A stretch of DNA of 46,743 nucleotides, from NCBI GenBank assembly GCA_021803425.1, contig JAJZLN010000014.1:1-46743 (forward strand), given 5' to 3'. The translations under genes and the position numbers were made by a program. The DNA is from Microcaldota archaeon (lineage in GTDB: Archaea > Micrarchaeota > Micrarchaeia > Micrarchaeales > CABMGC01). Shown here in pieces: positions 25,733-33,977 of the stretch; position 1 is the stretch's first letter; every line of letters starts with the position of its first letter. The notes beneath the pieces were generated by a model, which saw nothing but the letters and a program-made list of their open reading frames with translations, was not told the DNA's origin and did no database searches.

Positions 25733-26509
25733 ATGGCCGACATATCCGCGTTAAGCGTACAACCTGGCGTTCAGGCAACCCCTTCTGCCGATCAGTATGC
25801 CCAGCAGCCGAAGATAGGGGAGTTCTCATTGCCAGGCAAGCTAAACTGTCCTGTTTCGGACCTGAATGAAATCTTCAGCAAACTGCCCCTCTATACCACA
25901 AAACTACAGAGCGACGGCATAGATCTTATAAAGGTAGAGAGCAGGAACATAGCAAAGAAGCCGTACCTATTCCATATAATAAAGATAAGGCCAAACGGCA
26001 TAGATGTTGCATTCTCCATAATACCCGACTCAAGCGTAGAGCTGAGGCGGGCCAACGTGCTGAGCAATGTAGCTGCAATACTTTCAATACTTTCGGACAA
26101 GTATTCTGTGGACTACGAAAAATTCATACAATATGTGGATTCTGTGCTTGAAGGGCTTGTGTCCGGATTATCACAGAATTACACCTCTCTTTACAACAAG
26201 TATGATTCAATCTTAAGCGAGTACAGGGAAATCAAAAGGCAAAACATCGAGCTTTCGGCATCTAACAGGAATCTGGCGCTGCAGTCTGCTCAGCTAAGCG
26301 AGGAGAATAAATCATTGAAGGCGCGTCTGTCTGAGCTGGAGAAGTTCAGCGATGAGTCATTAATGGCTCTTGTTGAAGAATGGATAAAGTCACACAATGA
26401 CTCTATAGATATAGTGGAATTTGCAAAAACCCATAATGTCACTCCGACAAGGATAGAGCAGATATTGGACAAGATGGCTTCAATGGGGTATATCGAACTT
26501 AAGGGATGA
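25733..26509 (+). CDS. Unknown domain, coiled coil and C-terminal winged helix
   Basis: 258 residues from ATG 25733; the track's TTG at 25721 is less likely because 'GGTATAAATC' just upstream looks like a TATA element. The N-terminal ~145 residues form an unrecognised alpha/beta domain ('FHIIKIRPNGIDVAFSII'). A coiled coil follows at ~165-205 ('LSEENKSLKARLSELEK') and a winged-helix-like end ('IVEFAKTHNVTPTRIEQILD', 'MASMGYIELKG'). No membrane segment. The combination of coiled coil and winged helix recalls the 401-aa protein heading the Tad-like operon, in reversed order. It is followed ten bases later by a 51-aa gene. Confidence 0.6.
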   Translation: MADISALSVQPGVQATPSADQYAQQPKIGEFSLPGKLNCPVSDLNEIFSKLPLYTTKLQSDGIDLIKVESRNIAKKPYLFHIIKIRPNGIDVAFSIIPDSSVELRRANVLSNVAAILSILSDKYSVDYEKFIQYVDSVLEGLVSGLSQNYTSLYNKYDSILSEYREIKRQNIELSASNRNLALQSAQLSEENKSLKARLSELEKFSDESLMALVEEWIKSHNDSIDIVEFAKTHNVTPTRIEQILDKMASMGYIELKG

Positions 26510-26519
26510 GGGTGCAATC

Positions 26520-26675
26520 ATGGCTTATTCTGTAAACATAATGAAGAAATATCAGCACGTCAGGGTGTATTCCATAAAGAAAAGCGTGAAGGGGAACCAG
26601 AACGAGATATCCAGGATAATCGAATCATTGATAAACAGGTATCTGCAGAAGAGAGCGGAGAAGCAGGAGGCCTGA
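26520..26675 (+). CDS. Small basic 51-aa protein (below ORF-track cutoff)
   Basis: ATG 26520 to TGA 26675 encodes 51 residues, starting 'MAYSVNIMKKYQHVRVYSI' and ending in a charged helix 'ESLINRYLQKRAEKQEA'. A GAGGGTG site lies six bases before the ATG, and the gene fills the space between its neighbours with 10- and 5-base gaps, which favours a real gene. Strongly basic N-terminal half; it may bind nucleic acid or a partner helix. Function unknown. Confidence 0.55.
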   Translation: MAYSVNIMKKYQHVRVYSIKKSVKGNQNEISRIIESLINRYLQKRAEKQEA

Positions 26676-26680
26676 ATTCT

Positions 26681-29110
26681 ATGAAATTTCCAAATATGAC
26701 GCTTAAAAACGTACCGATATCCTATCCTATCTGGAAAAAGAATCATTACATAAAACTTGCAGCAATCGCATTTGCTGTGCTGATAGTCATATTTATCCTT
26801 ATGTCCCTTTACATAAGGAGCGTAATATCAAGCATACCTGTGCCTGTGCCCTCTCCTACTGGCATGATACTTGCAAATTTCTCTGAAGTATCCCAGGGGG
26901 TGCTTACCTTTAATTTCGCATCACAACTTGTAGAGTACGCACGCATACATTATACCGAATCTAATGCAACTTCAATGAACGCTTCAATAACTGTATTCAA
27001 GTCTAATCCGATACTTCCGATATACTTGGTCGATACGCAAAGCTACTGTGAGCAGTGCTTCATACCATCAACGCTATTCGGATACCTGAATTCATCTCTT
27101 TCATCAGATGGATTGGTGCTGAACCGCTCAAGCTTCAGGCTGATAAATATAAATGAGCTTTCATCCGTGCCAAAGGGGGCAATAGTAATAATTGCATCGG
27201 GGCTTATGCCCAATATTCTTCTGCCAGGTGAGACGTATTTTGAGCAGTGCCCGAGATATACAAACGTAACACTGCTTTCTTTGCTATCAGCCGGCGACAC
27301 CGTCTTATATGTTGGCAGGAATCTCTCAACTTCAGTTTCGTGCAGCGGGCAGGTGATATTGACCTCCAACCAGACTCTATCATCACTCGGAGCAATTGCA
27401 GACTGGTCTGCGCCACAAAACACTCTTGGGGTGAACGGCACCACGAATCCGCTGTATCTGAAAAATCAGACTTTCGAATATACTGCTGCACCGGGCTATG
27501 GAACTTCATCATACATATCAATCCTGAATGGCACATTCGTTGTTCTGGGCAACTATCCATCGGCAGGATGGAACGACAGCGCATTTCTTCTCTCATCCGA
27601 CATATCAAAAGTCATACTGTCAAGGTACTGGGCACCTGTGCTGGCATCAGGCGCTATTCCTGCTTCAGCTCCGTCAAATTCCGGGAATTTCACCATCTTT
27701 ACGCTAAACAATGTCCTCCCCAACATTCCAAGTTCCGCAGGCATTATAAATGATTCATACTCGCTGGTTCAGGTGCATATGTCAAACGGACACCGCTATT
27801 CAAACAAGGAAATACTGCTGAAATATAAATTCCTCCAGAATGGCACTCTAAGCATACCTCCAATCGTTGGACAGTCGCAGCAGGTGCAGATAGAATCCCA
27901 GATATCTGATTCCGCAGCCCGCACCATAATAGGCCATATCCAGATCTATAACCAGAACTTCAGCGTTGCGCCGCAAAGCCCGATACCTATAGGGCAAATC
28001 GGCGCATCGATAATAATAACTAGCACATCATTTTTACTTCCTAGCGGATATTACATTGCATCTTTAATCGACCAGAACGGAGTGCAATATTCCTCTGCAT
28101 TGACATACGTCCAGAATTCTACCATTGTGCCTGTAAAAGAGGATTTCAAGAACGCCTCCTTTATTTTTTCGGCAACGAGCAACGCCTCTCAAGTTAACGG
28201 AGTGCAATACCAAATCAACATAAACGGTGCATACAGCGAGAATGGGACTGCGAGCGGCGGAGTAATAAATTATTATCTCCCCAAAGGCACAGCCTTAAGC
28301 TATGGTTCTGGATCATTCAATGTAAGGATGCTCAATGATTCATATTCTATTCCATATTCTTACACTAATCCTGGTATCATAATACCTCCTCTGTACATAG
28401 AGTTTGCCATAGCTGCGATAGTAATTGTGGTGCTTAACAAGGTGCTTGTGCCTTCTTCATCCGATCTTTATTACATAGACGTGCCAGAAATTTCCCATAC
28501 TAAGATGGAGCATGTAAAAGAATCAGCGGAAACAATAATATCCGTATTTAACAAGGTAAATGACTTTTATAAGTGGAGATATGTGCCCCTTACCGCAGAG
28601 GAGATAAAGTCTGGAATCAGCAGCAATGTAAAATACGGAAATTCGCGTGTATTCATAACACTTAGAAATACCCATTCAATACTCAATAAGCTTGTAAAGG
28701 ACGGTGTTCTTGTTTCAACAGACGAATACTTTGCGCCAAAAAGTTGGATTTCAGATTCGGGGCATAGCATTGATTTTCTTGTCATATACAGGAAGATTAG
28801 GGATTTCTGCATAGCAAACGGAATGATGTCAACCGAGATGGACACTGCGACAAAGTGGGATATGGTGGTCACGAGAAAAGGCACGCAGAAATACATAAAG
28901 ATATATTCTGAAAATTTCAAGATAAGGGATATAGAGATAAACAAGAACATAAGGACGTTTGTGGTTTTCCTGAATGAAGACAACAGGCTTGATTTCATGG
29001 ACAAGCTGAGGAAGTCTCATGGCAAGAACGCCGAGATACTCAAGCTTGCGATAAAGTATGGTAATGTAAAGCTCACAGATTCTGAGAATCTGGATGTGCT
29101 CAGCATCTGA
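26681..29110 (+). CDS. Large bitopic membrane protein with long exterior and cytoplasmic domains
   Basis: 809 residues; GGAGG lies ten bases before the ATG. A cytoplasmic start of ~25 residues, TM1 (~27-50), a ~520-residue exterior region with many N-x-S/T sequons and a few Cys ('SYCEQCFIPS', 'FEQCPRY'), TM2 (~570-592, 'YIEFAIAAIVIVVLNKVLV'), and a ~215-residue cytoplasmic part. The latter contains a winged-helix-like stretch ('SILNKLVKDGVLVSTDEYFA') and an alpha/beta end ('IRTFVVFLNEDNRLDFMDKL'). The exterior part shows an alpha/beta segment ('GAIVIIASGLMPNILLPG') and beta-sandwich-like later parts. I do not recognise the family. As last gene of the T4SS-like run it is a candidate envelope-spanning or contact protein. 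Confidence 0.7.
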   Translation: MKFPNMTLKNVPISYPIWKKNHYIKLAAIAFAVLIVIFILMSLYIRSVISSIPVPVPSPTGMILANFSEVSQGVLTFNFASQLVEYARIHYTESNATSMNASITVFKSNPILPIYLVDTQSYCEQCFIPSTLFGYLNSSLSSDGLVLNRSSFRLININELSSVPKGAIVIIASGLMPNILLPGETYFEQCPRYTNVTLLSLLSAGDTVLYVGRNLSTSVSCSGQVILTSNQTLSSLGAIADWSAPQNTLGVNGTTNPLYLKNQTFEYTAAPGYGTSSYISILNGTFVVLGNYPSAGWNDSAFLLSSDISKVILSRYWAPVLASGAIPASAPSNSGNFTIFTLNNVLPNIPSSAGIINDSYSLVQVHMSNGHRYSNKEILLKYKFLQNGTLSIPPIVGQSQQVQIESQISDSAARTIIGHIQIYNQNFSVAPQSPIPIGQIGASIIITSTSFLLPSGYYIASLIDQNGVQYSSALTYVQNSTIVPVKEDFKNASFIFSATSNASQVNGVQYQININGAYSENGTASGGVINYYLPKGTALSYGSGSFNVRMLNDSYSIPYSYTNPGIIIPPLYIEFAIAAIVIVVLNKVLVPSSSDLYYIDVPEISHTKMEHVKESAETIISVFNKVNDFYKWRYVPLTAEEIKSGISSNVKYGNSRVFITLRNTHSILNKLVKDGVLVSTDEYFAPKSWISDSGHSIDFLVIYRKIRDFCIANGMMSTEMDTATKWDMVVTRKGTQKYIKIYSENFKIRDIEINKNIRTFVVFLNEDNRLDFMDKLRKSHGKNAEILKLAIKYGNVKLTDSENLDVLSI

Positions 29111-29114
29111 CTAT

Positions 29115-30752
29115 TCAATCTTCTTCTTCCGTATTCTGGTCTTCTTGTTTCACGTTCATCTCTGATTTTTCCCCGTTTTCATCGGCTTCATTGTCCGCCT
29201 CAAACAGCTTCTTGTATTTTCCTTCTATAAGGGATTTCAACTGCGCTTCTATGCTACCCCTGTCCATTCCTGTTATTTCGCTGAGGTTCATGGAGAGCTG
29301 GCCAACATATCTTATTATGGTATTGTATTTGGATGCCTGGGCATGCCTGTTCCTTTCGCCGCTCATGTATCTCTGCAGGTTCCTTGCGCAATCCATCACT
29401 GCCAATTTTATCTCTTCGATTATCTCCTGCTCCTGTGAAACTGCCTGCTTGCCTACGCCCGAATACGGTACATATACGCTTGAAACGTTAACAAGCACGC
29501 TTATTGGTTCTTCATCAAAGTTTTTTATTCCGTATCTCTTCCACTGAACCTCATTTACAGCTGTTGCAATTGCGCATATTGATCCATCAAAAAGGAGCGG
29601 AACTTTGTTTGCAAACCTTATCAGGACTCCTTTCGATCCGCCTTCAACTTCCTTGCCTGCCGAGCCTCCGTACGCTATGCCTGCCTCAACGACGAAAGGT
29701 ATGCCTCCCCTGAAAACCTTGGGTTTCCTTTCAACGACGCTCATGAATTGCGGATTAAGTATGTTCTTTATAGTCGCCTTTATCTGCGCTTCTCCTATAG
29801 TGGAGAGCGAATCGAGGTCTGGCGCTATCCACTTTACCTTCTTGAATGCATTTACAAGCTTCTCTGCGTCATCCCATGTCATCTCCTTCGGCTCCTTGTT
29901 GAAGTCTACGCTCTTCTCAATCTCCCTGAGTTCGTCAACCTTGTTCTGGCTAAGCCTTGAGAATGTATCAACAAGAAATGAGGATATCTTCCTGCTCTCG
30001 CTAAGATGGGCAAATTCAAGCAGATCATTTGTTCCTATCCCAAGAGGATGCGGTTTACTGGCCTTCGGCCTTTTAGGCATCTCAGTCACTGATCTAATAA
30101 AATTGAATTCCTTACCTTCGGGGTCCTTGAGCTTCAGCATTGCATGCGGATTCGACAATGCCGTCCTTCTGACATATTCATAAACTCCATGGTCGCTGTT
30201 CTCATACTTCACGTCTCCAAATTCTCCATATATCGAAAGACCTGTAAACGTCTTATCAATCTCCTTCATGTTAATGATTAGAGGTTTGTTTGATTTTATG
30301 TCTATTCCGAGATCGCATTCATATGCCGATTTGCCCGTACCCGATTTAATGTGTATCGGTTTTCCGGTAGTTATCTGTGAGAAGAGGGTGCATCCCGAAC
30401 CCCCTATTCCCTGTTGGCCCCTCTGCTGCATATATCTATGGAATTTTGTGCCAGACAAGACCGTTGCAAGAACCCTCCCAATTATCTTTTGCGGGATCCC
30501 CGGTCCGTTGTCCGTCACATGTACAGAATACTTAGTTTCTGAAAGCTCTATTATCCCTACCGATATTTCAGGAAGAATGTTAGCCTCTTCGCATGCGTCT
30601 ATGGAATTGCTTACGTATTCGTGCACTACCGTTGTAAGTGACCTTACCTTTCCGGAATAACCGAGCATCTGGCTGTTTTTCCTGAAAAACTCCGAGACTG
30701 AGTGCGTCTTCAATTCCTTGAATATCGTATCTGCATCTATGATATTAGGCAT
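29115..30752 (-). CDS. top6B: DNA topoisomerase VI subunit B
   Basis: 545 residues. GHKL ATPase motifs are clear: 'EYVSNSIDACEEA' (N-box), 'VTDNGPGIP' and 'QRGQQGIGGSGCTLFSQITT'. The transducer domain follows ('GKQAVSQEQEIIEEI'), then an acidic C-terminal tail. Subunit B binds ATP and gates the A2B2 enzyme that relaxes and decatenates DNA by passing one duplex through another. Subunit A is not in the window. The start is fixed by an excellent GGAGGAGGT site four bases upstream, which lies within the end of the KH-protein gene; the two genes overlap by eight bases, an arrangement showing coupled expression. Confidence 0.95.
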   Translation of the reverse strand: MPNIIDADTIFKELKTHSVSEFFRKNSQMLGYSGKVRSLTTVVHEYVSNSIDACEEANILPEISVGIIELSETKYSVHVTDNGPGIPQKIIGRVLATVLSGTKFHRYMQQRGQQGIGGSGCTLFSQITTGKPIHIKSGTGKSAYECDLGIDIKSNKPLIINMKEIDKTFTGLSIYGEFGDVKYENSDHGVYEYVRRTALSNPHAMLKLKDPEGKEFNFIRSVTEMPKRPKASKPHPLGIGTNDLLEFAHLSESRKISSFLVDTFSRLSQNKVDELREIEKSVDFNKEPKEMTWDDAEKLVNAFKKVKWIAPDLDSLSTIGEAQIKATIKNILNPQFMSVVERKPKVFRGGIPFVVEAGIAYGGSAGKEVEGGSKGVLIRFANKVPLLFDGSICAIATAVNEVQWKRYGIKNFDEEPISVLVNVSSVYVPYSGVGKQAVSQEQEIIEEIKLAVMDCARNLQRYMSGERNRHAQASKYNTIIRYVGQLSMNLSEITGMDRGSIEAQLKSLIEGKYKKLFEADNEADENGEKSEMNVKQEDQNTEEED

Positions 30753-31251
30753 ATACCTCCTCCTTATGTTTTCTTTTTTCCATTTCCATTGCCCTATATG
30801 CTGTCTTGTGCCTTCCGCCCTCTATCAGCACGTTTATCGCAGCTTCCGCAGCGCTCAATTCGTCTATCCTTCCTATAGCGCTTACTGTGCTTCCGAATAT
30901 TGCCATATCCACTCCGCTTACAGATTCAATATAATTCTTTGTCTTTCCATCACTGCCTATTATACGTGCCTTTATCCTTGCTATCTGGTCCTTGTTTCTA
31001 AATACGTCCTTGAGGTTTATCTGTTTGAAGAAATAATCATCATTAAGCAACTTAAGGGCCTTGTCTATTCCAAAACCCCTACCGAACGCCTGTATCACAT
31101 TCTTGGCATTATACTCGTCGTACGGAGCGCCCTCCACCACTACCTCATTGTCTTGCATTTCTATCCTGCAATTCAATCTTTCCGTCAGCTTCCTGAGCAT
31201 TTTTTTATCAACGAGTTCGGATCTTTTATGGGGTATTAGCAAGTGTTCCAT
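30745..31251 (-). CDS. KH-domain RNA-binding protein, Pno1/Dim2 type
   Basis: 168 residues from ATG 31251; the track's TTG at 31260 is less likely. Two KH-like units: a degenerate first one and a second with 'IARIKARIIGSDGKTKNYIE', containing the GxxG-type loop 'GSDG'. C-terminal helix 'GGRHKTAYRAMEMEKRK' is typical of archaeal Dim2/Pno1, which binds the 3' end region of 16S rRNA and works with aNob1 and Rio kinase in small-subunit maturation; it also influences aIF2-alpha. It precedes and overlaps top6B. A TATA-like 'GATATATTTATAG' lies ~45 bases upstream. Confidence 0.88.
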   Translation of the reverse strand: MEHLLIPHKRSELVDKKMLRKLTERLNCRIEMQDNEVVVEGAPYDEYNAKNVIQAFGRGFGIDKALKLLNDDYFFKQINLKDVFRNKDQIARIKARIIGSDGKTKNYIESVSGVDMAIFGSTVSAIGRIDELSAAEAAINVLIEGGRHKTAYRAMEMEKRKHKEEVYA

Positions 31252-31287
31252 CGCAATCAAAGTATTTTTATTTGTAATCTCGCAATG

Positions 31288-31302
31288 TCTATAAATATAT
31301 CG
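31288..31302. promoter_or_regulatory. Shared AT element in the divergent KH / nagB-like spacer
   Basis: 'TCTATAAATATATCG' sits between the KH gene (minus) and the NagB-like gene (plus), and can be read as TATA on either strand: ~45 bases from ATG 31251 and ~68 from ATG 31363. The rest of this 111-base spacer shows nothing else. Confidence 0.35.
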
Positions 31303-31362
31303 CTGCGCGCATTTTCGATTGCCCTGAATGCTTAGCAGTGTACCAGGTTAAATGCGGTTTGA

Positions 31363-32109
31363 ATGAAGATAATTATAAAGAATAACTACGCTGACATGTC
31401 AACTGAGGCATTCAAGCTATTCGCTGAAGCGTTCCGTGACTCCGAGTCACTTGGATTTGCAACCGGAAACACCCCAAAGGCTCTTTACAGAATGATATCC
31501 TCGGAATGCAAGGCAGGAAGACTATCATTCAGGGGTAAATGCACTTTCAATCTTGATGAATATTATCCGATAAGCAGCCAAAACAGTGAAAGCTACTGGA
31601 GCTACATGAATGAAAATCTCTTCAATAACATAGACATCGATAGGCGAAAAATAAATTTTCCTAGGTCAATGCCAAATGCGGATGAAACGGTGAATCGTTA
31701 CATTGAAAAATACTCTAGATTCGGCCCGGTCGATTTGCAAATATTGGGAATAGGCCGCAATGGCCATATAGGTTTCAATGAACCTGGCACTACAAAGTAT
31801 TCTACAATAAGGATAGTGGATCTATCCCCTGATACAATAAAGAGGAACAATGCACCGGTCCATAAGGCAATAACCATGGGCATAAGGGAGATTCTCGAAT
31901 CCAGGAAGATAATACTGCTTGCTTCAGGCTCTGACAAGAGCTGGGCCGTATCGGATGCGGTTACAGGAAGGATAACTAAGAGTCTGCCGGCGTCGTTCCT
32001 GCAGGAGCATGCCGACACTACGTTAATATTAGATAGGGAGGCGGCAAGCCGTCTGCATTATGGGGGAAATATTGAAATGCAGCAACAATATCCCAATGAT
32101 CATGCTTGA
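31363..32109 (+). CDS. nagB: Glucosamine-6-phosphate deaminase (NagB-like)
   Basis: 248 residues, family length. 'GFATGNTPKALYRMI' (phosphate loop), 'FNLDEYYPI' with the catalytic-base Asp, and 'LGIGRNGHIGFNEPGT' with the conserved His and Glu are all intact. The enzyme interconverts glucosamine-6-phosphate and fructose-6-phosphate plus ammonia. In archaea the direction toward amino sugar can replace GlmS; no other amino-sugar gene is nearby to decide. Single gene with its own promoter; ends before the TATA of the next gene. Alternative: 6-phosphogluconolactonase-related isomerase, less likely given 'FNEPGT'. Confidence 0.88.
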   Translation: MKIIIKNNYADMSTEAFKLFAEAFRDSESLGFATGNTPKALYRMISSECKAGRLSFRGKCTFNLDEYYPISSQNSESYWSYMNENLFNNIDIDRRKINFPRSMPNADETVNRYIEKYSRFGPVDLQILGIGRNGHIGFNEPGTTKYSTIRIVDLSPDTIKRNNAPVHKAITMGIREILESRKIILLASGSDKSWAVSDAVTGRITKSLPASFLQEHADTTLILDREAASRLHYGGNIEMQQQYPNDHA

Positions 32110-32138
32110 ATGCGGAATTCCTCAAAAACACAGAAAGA

Positions 32139-32147
32139 TTTATATAT
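32139..32147 (+). promoter_or_regulatory. TATA box of the winged-helix gene
   Basis: 'TTTATATAT' predicts transcription from ~32169, exactly at the left edge of the 11-bp repeat array, giving a ~70-base leader. Confidence 0.5.
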
Positions 32148-32171
32148 CATTATTATTACATATATGACTTG

Positions 32172-32237
32172 TTCATGATTCTTGCATGAATCTTTCGAGA
32201 AGGTTTCATGAATTGCTCATGAATTGTTTGTGATTGG
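32172..32237 (+). repeat. Six imperfect 11-bp tandem units directly before a regulator start codon
   Basis: The 66 bases before ATG 32238 tile into six 11-mers: TTCATGATTCT, TGCATGAATCT, TTCGAGAAGGT, TTCATGAATTG, CTCATGAATTG, TTTGTGATTGG. Four contain CATG centred at 32175.5, 32186.5, 32208.5 and 32219.5, i.e. spaced 11, 22 and 11 bases, close to helical phasing. TCATGA is self-complementary. The array lies between the predicted transcription start and the ATG, so it could be an autoregulatory operator or act in the mRNA leader. Confidence 0.7.
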
Positions 32238-32741
32238 ATGGCGCTTTCAAAAGATCAGATAATGGGGGAGATAACAAAGCTCCGGGCAGAGCTCAAGGAG
32301 CTTTCCGAGAAGAAGCCGGAACGCGTGTCCGTTGAAGAAATTACGAATACATCATCCTTGATAAGATACTTTTTGGAGGAGAGGGACAGGACAGGCAGGC
32401 TGGAAAAAGCGCTTTCAAATCTTACGGAGCAGGTCAGGAAGCTGGCAGAAGACGAAGTGCAGCAATATGCGGCACAAATGCCAATGGGGCAGTACGAAAT
32501 TCCAATATCAAGCATTGATGCCAAGGTACTTAACTTCATAAAGACACAGCAAAACGAGATGATATGCGCTGATGATTTAAAGTCATTCATGAAATACAAC
32601 GGCAGGAATGCTGCGTGCTCCAGGCTTAAGAAGCTGGAGAGTATGGGATTCCTCTCAAAATTCCAGCTAGGTCACAAGGTTTATTACAAATATGATGCTG
32701 GCAAGACGACTAACGCGCTAATCATATCACCTCCACAGTAG
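32238..32741 (+). CDS. Coiled-coil winged-helix DNA-binding protein
   Basis: 167 residues. The N-terminal ~75 residues are a coiled coil ('EITKLRAELKELSEKK', 'LEKALSNLTEQVRKLAE') suited to dimer formation; the C-terminal ~75 form a winged helix ('IDAKVLNFIKTQQNEMICAD', 'RNAACSRLKKLESMGFLSKF', wing 'HKVYYKYDAG'). Probably a transcription factor or chromosome-associated protein. It is monocistronic, between an 11-bp tandem repeat array at its start and a strong hairpin behind its stop, which suggests tight, possibly self-directed control. Target genes unknown. Confidence 0.7.
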   Translation: MALSKDQIMGEITKLRAELKELSEKKPERVSVEEITNTSSLIRYFLEERDRTGRLEKALSNLTEQVRKLAEDEVQQYAAQMPMGQYEIPISSIDAKVLNFIKTQQNEMICADDLKSFMKYNGRNAACSRLKKLESMGFLSKFQLGHKVYYKYDAGKTTNALIISPPQ

Positions 32742-32749
32742 AGAAAGGC

Positions 32750-32774
32750 GACCTGCGCTTCCCCAGCGCAGGTC
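32750..32774 (+). terminator. Strong hairpin terminator
   Basis: A perfect 10-bp stem GACCTGCGCT/AGCGCAGGTC closes a TCCCC loop eight bases behind the stop; GAAAG/CTTTC extends it across a small bulge. A pyrimidine-rich stretch ending in TTTTT follows at ~32795. Such a bacterial-looking hairpin is unusual for archaea, where a T-run alone usually suffices. Confidence 0.7.
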
Positions 32775-32862
32775 CTTTCCATTTCTCCTCCTTTTTAGCG
32801 CACTTCAAACCACTTAAGCATAGCCTAAAGAAAATATCCTTGCAAATAAACATGTGCATGGC

Positions 32863-33849
32863 ATGCGTAATATTTTCATAATGTCTCACCAGAGCGATAT
32901 AGACGGGGTTGGCAGCGCAGCGCTGATAAGGATGAAATACGAAGTTCCGCTTTCAAACATCTTCTTTACTGATTATTCGAAGGCGGGGCTAGAATATGTG
33001 GATAAAAACCTAAGTACAATGTACAAAAACGGAATTACATTATTTATAGCTGACCTTGGCATCAATGATTCGTTAATTCCAAGCTACAAAAAGATAGTAG
33101 ACCATGTCAAAAAGCACAACGGAAGCGTAGTGTGGTTTGATCATCATCCATGGCCTGAATCGGCAGTAAAGGAAATAGCTTCAAAATGCGATATTGCAAT
33201 AGTGGGGGAGAACGACAAGTTCTGCGCAACTGAGATAACATATCGAGAGTTGGGCTTCAGGGGCAAATTCACAAAGGATTTTGTAAAGATAGTTCACCAT
33301 TCCGATTTCAATATTCCTCCAAAAGAAAAGGGCCATAGGGATCTTGTAGGGCTGTATGCGCTAAGCATAACTAATTACAACACCTCCCATTCAAGGGACA
33401 TGATGACCAAGAAGCTCAGGCACGTAGTAGATGTGATAAGCAAAGGCGAATTTTCAGATCCAACAATAAGGGGAGATGCCACAAGCTTCAAGAAACTTAA
33501 TGACAGCAGGATAAATCTCATGCTTAAGGACCTGATTACGAGAAAAAACTTTGCATTGGGGTTCTCAAAGCAGATACAGTCAACTGCCGGGTGCGGGGCG
33601 ATAATGGACAAGAGCGGAAAGGAAATCTCAATATACATAAATATAAGTGACCAAAGGGGACACATACGCAGCAGGACTACAGATATAAGCCTTCTTGCAA
33701 GTGCGCTTGGCGGAGGTGGGCATCCCCATGCGTCCGGATTCAACATAGATTCGAATAAATTTGGATACTTAAGGACCAGAAAGCAGAAAGAGGCATTTGC
33801 AGATTTTCTAGAGGAAAAGATGGTAGCTGCATACCGGAAAAGATATTAA
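32863..33849 (+). CDS. DHH/DHHA1 family phosphoesterase
   Basis: 328 residues from ATG 32863; the track's GTG at 32854 is possible. 'SHQSDIDGVGSAAL' (metal-binding D-x-D), 'ADLGIND', the signature 'WFDHHPWP' and the C-terminal DHHA1 motif 'GGGGHPHASGF' are all present and intact. Members hydrolyse phosphodiesters: nanoRNA (NrnA), cyclic dinucleotides or single-stranded nucleic acid (RecJ-like). Length and order fit the archaeal NrnA/RecJ-like group with no extra domain. The substrate cannot be told from sequence alone. Single gene behind a strong terminator. Confidence 0.88.
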   Translation: MRNIFIMSHQSDIDGVGSAALIRMKYEVPLSNIFFTDYSKAGLEYVDKNLSTMYKNGITLFIADLGINDSLIPSYKKIVDHVKKHNGSVVWFDHHPWPESAVKEIASKCDIAIVGENDKFCATEITYRELGFRGKFTKDFVKIVHHSDFNIPPKEKGHRDLVGLYALSITNYNTSHSRDMMTKKLRHVVDVISKGEFSDPTIRGDATSFKKLNDSRINLMLKDLITRKNFALGFSKQIQSTAGCGAIMDKSGKEISIYINISDQRGHIRSRTTDISLLASALGGGGHPHASGFNIDSNKFGYLRTRKQKEAFADFLEEKMVAAYRKRY

Positions 33850-33977
33850 TCCTAACTTTCACCGCGGTTTTTGCGTTTTGACTACAGACTTTGCCATCTG
33901 ACAGAGCACCGTCACAATAAGTATAAATATCTGAAGATAATCCTATATTTTCAAACTGTTTATAATATGGTGATTAA

